Shown here: in pieces, positions 61,863 to 64,000 of the stretch
Numbering within the stretch: position 1 is the stretch's first letter
How the letters are laid out: every line of letters begins with the position of its first letter
Source of the DNA: CBDUXP01 sp965371225 [NCBI: uncultured bacterium]
GTDB taxonomy: Bacteria > Abyssobacteria > SURF-5 > CBDUXP01
Assembly: GCA_965371225.1 (NCBI GenBank)
Contig: CBDUXP010000007.1
Coordinates: 1-64,000, forward strand
Reading direction: 5' to 3'
DNA: 64,000 nt
Notes under the pieces: generated by a model
The model's input: only the letters and a program-made list of their open reading frames with translations
The model's database searches: none
Told to the model about the DNA's origin: nothing
Made by a program: the position numbers and the translations under genes

Positions 61863-61871
61863 AGTATACCA
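61863..61871 (-). promoter_or_regulatory. Extended -10 promoter abutting SGNH hydrolase start
   Basis: TGG-TATACT on the minus strand; the box ends 6 bases before the ATG. Confidence 0.5.
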
Positions 61872-61937
61872 ACCGCGAGTGTCCGGCCCGCCCGAGGAGA
61901 CGGCCGGCGTGCGAGGGTAGCGCAACAGGGGGGAGTC

Positions 61938-61966
61938 TTGACACTCTAGTACGCGCCGGGTAGCCT
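61938..61966 (+). promoter_or_regulatory. Possible promoter of PuuD-like gene
   Basis: TTGACA, 17 bases, TAGCCT. It would give a leader of about 275 bases, GC-rich, before the PuuD-like gene. The gap 61872-62249 contains no other gene that I can support; short open frames there lack coding character. Confidence 0.35.
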
Positions 61967-62249
61967 TGCGCCGAATTGCGTTCCCGCATGCCACGAGGGG
62001 AACCCATCCGACGCGGGGCCGCAGCGGCGCCGTCAGGGAGCGGTGGCCGGTGGCGGCCCCCGGCGCGGACGGGCTGGAGCACTGGACGGGCGGTTCGCGG
62101 CCCGTGTGGTCCCCGACGGCTGGGAAACGGGATTCCCCCGCCGAACGACATCACGCCATGCACGGTAGACCACAGACTGGTGCCGCCCCCGGTGGGCGGC
62201 GTGGTACACCTGCTGCGCGCGCACATAGAGAGCCTGAAAGGACGACGCT

Positions 62250-63014
62250 ATGGACGCCATGAACCTGCTTGAGTCGCTCTTCCGCTGGACGCACGTCGTG
62301 GCCGGCATCCTGTGGATTGGCTTGCTGTTCTTCTTCAATTGGGTCAACAGCGCCTTTGCGCCGACCATGGATGCGGACACGAAGAAGAAGGTCGTGCCCG
62401 AGCTGCTCCCCCGCACGCTCTACTGGTTCCGCTGGGGCGCCGCGTACACCTGGATCACCGGGGTCGTCCTCCTGCTGCTCGTTTTCTACCACACGGGGAT
62501 CGTGCGCGAAAACACCGAGGCAGGCTTGACCACCGGCACCTGGATCTTCTTCGCCCTCACGTTTGCGCTCGTGTTCGCGTACGACGCACTGGCCAAGGGC
62601 CCCATGAAGCCCCTGCCCAACGCGTTCTGGGGCGGCGTGATCGGGACCGCGATTTGGGTGTTTGTCCTGGGCGTGATCGGCGGCTTCAGTTTCCGGGGCG
62701 TGGCCATCCACTTGGGGACCCTGTTCGGGAGCAGCATGGCGTTCAACGTGTGGTTCCGCATCTGGCCGGCGCAGCAGAAGATCATCACCGCGATCAAGAA
62801 CGGCGAGGCGCCCGACGCGGACCTGACCGCGCTGGCGGGCCTGCGGTCGAAGCACAACACCTACATGTCCATCCCGCTGGTGTTCGTCATGCTGAACCAG
62901 CACAGCACCTGGGCGGCCAGCCCATCACTACTGTGGTTGCCCGCGGTGGTCGCCGTCGGGTGGCTCGTGTGCACGCAGCTGTACAACAAGGCCAAGACCG
63001 TCCCCGGCTTCTAA
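62250..63014 (+). CDS. PuuD-like (urate hydroxylase N-domain) membrane protein
   Basis: A 254-residue protein with about seven helices. RWTHVVAGILWIGLLFFFNWVN at the start and GTLFGSSMAFNVWFRIWPAQQK in the middle match the urate oxidase N-terminal/PuuD membrane domain. PuuD proper has a C-terminal cytochrome c domain; this one stops before it and has no CxxCH. Electron transfer may instead pass to the lipoprotein encoded next. The start is preceded by AAAGGACGAC. Substrate unknown; urate oxidation is not implied by the short form. Confidence 0.8.
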   Translation: MDAMNLLESLFRWTHVVAGILWIGLLFFFNWVNSAFAPTMDADTKKKVVPELLPRTLYWFRWGAAYTWITGVVLLLLVFYHTGIVRENTEAGLTTGTWIFFALTFALVFAYDALAKGPMKPLPNAFWGGVIGTAIWVFVLGVIGGFSFRGVAIHLGTLFGSSMAFNVWFRIWPAQQKIITAIKNGEAPDADLTALAGLRSKHNTYMSIPLVFVMLNQHSTWAASPSLLWLPAVVAVGWLVCTQLYNKAKTVPGF

Positions 63015-63079
63015 CCCCCGGGGACGGGCAGCGGCCCAAGCGGCCCCAGAGCCTGGGCCGACGTCCCTGGAGGGCCGGG

Positions 63080-63895
63080 ATGCCTGGATATCGACGACGC
63101 GTGAGGACCGCGGCCGTGCTCGCGGTGTGCGTGCTCGGGTGCGGACAGAAGGAATCGGACCCGGCCGCGCCTTCCCCCGCCCCCGCGGCGGCGGCGCCGG
63201 CCCCGGTAGCCGAGCCCACGCCGGCTCCCATCCCGCCCCCCCCCGGCAGCGGCGTTAAGCTGACCGGCACCGTGACCGGGCCAGTGCCGGCGGACGAACC
63301 GAAGGCGCTTCGCATGGCCGCGGATACCTACTGCAAGAACGCGCACGATGCGCCGGTGTATAGCCAGGCGGCTGCGATCGGCGCCGACGGCGCCGTGCAG
63401 TGGGCGTTCGTGTACGTGAAGGTGGGCCTAGACCATATAGCGTTCCCCACGCCCGAGGCGCCGGTGGTGCTGGACCAGAAGGGCTGCATGTACGAGCCCC
63501 ACGTCTTCGGCGTGCAGACCGGGCAGACTATCGAGATTCACAACAGCGACAAGACGCTGCACAACGTCCACGCGCTGCCCAAGCGCCCGAACAAGGCCTT
63601 CAACATCGCCCACCCCGCGGTGGCCAGCATAGTGCACAGGCGAAGCTTCAAGTGGCCGGAAGTCGCGGTGCGCATCAAGTGCGACGTGCACCCGTGGATG
63701 AACGCATACGCCGGAGTCGTGCCCCACCCCTTCTTTGCCGTGACGGACGCGAACGGCCGCTTCGCCATCGCCGACCTGCCGCCGGGCGAGTACACCGTCG
63801 CGGCGTGGCACGAGCGGCTCGGCGAAGTCGAAGGACCGATCACGATCCCGGGGGATGGCGCGCCCACCCTCGACTTGGCGTTTACCGAGCCGTAG
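63080..63895 (+). CDS. Cupredoxin-like lipoprotein with type-1 copper motif
   Basis: A 271-residue lipoprotein (signal VLAVCVLGC, Cys21), then an Ala/Pro-rich linker, and a plastocyanin-like domain. Candidate copper ligands are His161 in NSDKTLHNVHALP, and Cys201, His204 and Met207 in KCDVHPWMNAY. A CarboxypepD_reg-like beta domain follows (FFAVTDANGRFAIADLPPGEYTV). An upstream Cys pair (YCKNAHD, KGCMYEPH) is conserved in related proteins. It probably carries electrons in the periplasm. It begins 65 bases after the PuuD-like gene. Confidence 0.87.
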   Translation: MPGYRRRVRTAAVLAVCVLGCGQKESDPAAPSPAPAAAAPAPVAEPTPAPIPPPPGSGVKLTGTVTGPVPADEPKALRMAADTYCKNAHDAPVYSQAAAIGADGAVQWAFVYVKVGLDHIAFPTPEAPVVLDQKGCMYEPHVFGVQTGQTIEIHNSDKTLHNVHALPKRPNKAFNIAHPAVASIVHRRSFKWPEVAVRIKCDVHPWMNAYAGVVPHPFFAVTDANGRFAIADLPPGEYTVAAWHERLGEVEGPITIPGDGAPTLDLAFTEP

Positions 63896-63904
63896 CGGCC
63901 GGCG

Positions 63905-64000
63905 CTACTTGATCAGCGGGAGCGCCTGCTTGAATTCCGGCGTGCCGGCTTTGCCCATGATCTCGTACATGGCGGCCTCGGTACTCGTGAGCACCACGCC
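63905..64000 (-). CDS. 3' end of isochorismatase-family hydrolase
   Basis: The last 31 codons before a TAG stop read GVVLTSTEAAMYEIMGKAG, then TPEFKQALPLIK. This is the usual C-terminal helix of isochorismatase/nicotinamidase-like cysteine hydrolases. The rest of the gene, including the catalytic Cys, lies beyond the window. Confidence 0.6.
   Translation of the reverse strand, partial: GVVLTSTEAAMYEIMGKAGTPEFKQALPLIK

Noticed and set aside
61976-62272. 98-codon plus-strand frames in the gap before the PuuD-like gene
   Set aside because: Two overlapping frames run through the same GC-rich leader and into the next gene; both translations are Arg/Pro/Gly-rich without structure.
1-64000. tRNA, rRNA, CRISPR arrays, insertion sequences, integrases and riboswitches
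   Set aside because: I looked for T-loop and anticodon patterns, regularly spaced repeats, transposase motifs and the leaders of cysK, the ThDP enzyme and moaD, and found nothing that I can support.

Overview
The window is a GC-rich (by eye roughly two-thirds G+C), gene-dense chromosomal segment from a Gram-negative, aerobic bacterium. Support for this includes lipoprotein signals, an RND efflux pump with its periplasmic adaptor, a Tat-exported MsrP-type enzyme, an aa3/caa3-family oxidase, a PilT ATPase and a PBP4-type peptidase. HEAT-repeat proteins ending in a W..W(W/Y) tail, a plastocyanin-like lipoprotein, a BKACE enzyme, several acyl-CoA dehydrogenases and a pseudo-receiver fit the uncultivated deltaproteobacteria-like or planctomycete-like lineages. 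I cannot place it more precisely from sequence alone. I saw no tRNA, rRNA, CRISPR array, transposase, phage gene or plasmid origin, so it looks like ordinary core and near-core chromosome.

Bases 1-12,500 hold a respiratory super-locus. A plus-strand operon (coxB, coxA, coxC, dihaem cytochrome c, SCO-like protein, small membrane protein) ends at a terminator near 6.3 kb. It faces a minus-strand set (ctaA, ctaB, ABC ATPase, ABC-2 permease, canonical sco, DUF420/CtaM-like, second coxC, cox4, small CPVCG protein). Two subunit III genes and two SCO-fold proteins are present, and one SCO lacks every copper ligand. From 12.5 to 24 kb, mostly on the minus strand, lie a membrane acyltransferase and an acyl-CoA dehydrogenase/BKACE/acyl-CoA dehydrogenase catabolic operon. 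These are followed by envelope-polysaccharide style genes (glycosyltransferase-methyltransferase fusion, MsbA-like exporter, methyltransferases) and an amidase. From 24 to 35 kb come a ferredoxin plus diiron protein operon with an array of TGAA/TTCA half-sites upstream, a cupin, a ThDP enzyme, cysK and msrP, an unknown membrane protein, a decayed transporter remnant, a HEAT-repeat/patatin pair and a secreted protein of unknown function.

From 35 to 50 kb the minus strand carries a membrane alkaline-phosphatase-superfamily protein, an FG-GAP lipoprotein, and a tightly overlapping dacB-mrfB-mrfA set (cell wall peptidase plus the YprB/YprA DNA-repair pair). A TPR lipoprotein follows on the plus strand, then pilT, a divergent acyl-CoA dehydrogenase and a sphingomyelinase-like hydrolase on the minus strand. 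From 49 to 64 kb are a DmpA-family peptidase and sfsA, a Na/Pi-PhoU protein, greA, a 35-residue membrane peptide, a glycosyltransferase/methyltransferase set, an RND efflux system, moaD-moaE, a pseudo-receiver, an SGNH hydrolase, a PuuD-like membrane protein with a type-1-copper-like lipoprotein, and the 3' end of an isochorismatase-family gene.

Three themes cross the window. First, many monocistronic genes have a TATACT-like -10 box, often with an upstream TG, only 6-9 nt before the start codon, which suggests leaderless mRNAs. Second, co-directional genes are very often fused by ATGA/GTGA overlaps. Third, three convergent gene pairs share palindromic CTAG or TTAA stop sites. No single locus is clearly a new system. 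The best candidates for undescribed biology are the ligand-less SCO in the double oxidase cluster, the diiron/ferredoxin operon, the BKACE operon, and the PuuD-like plus copper-lipoprotein pair.
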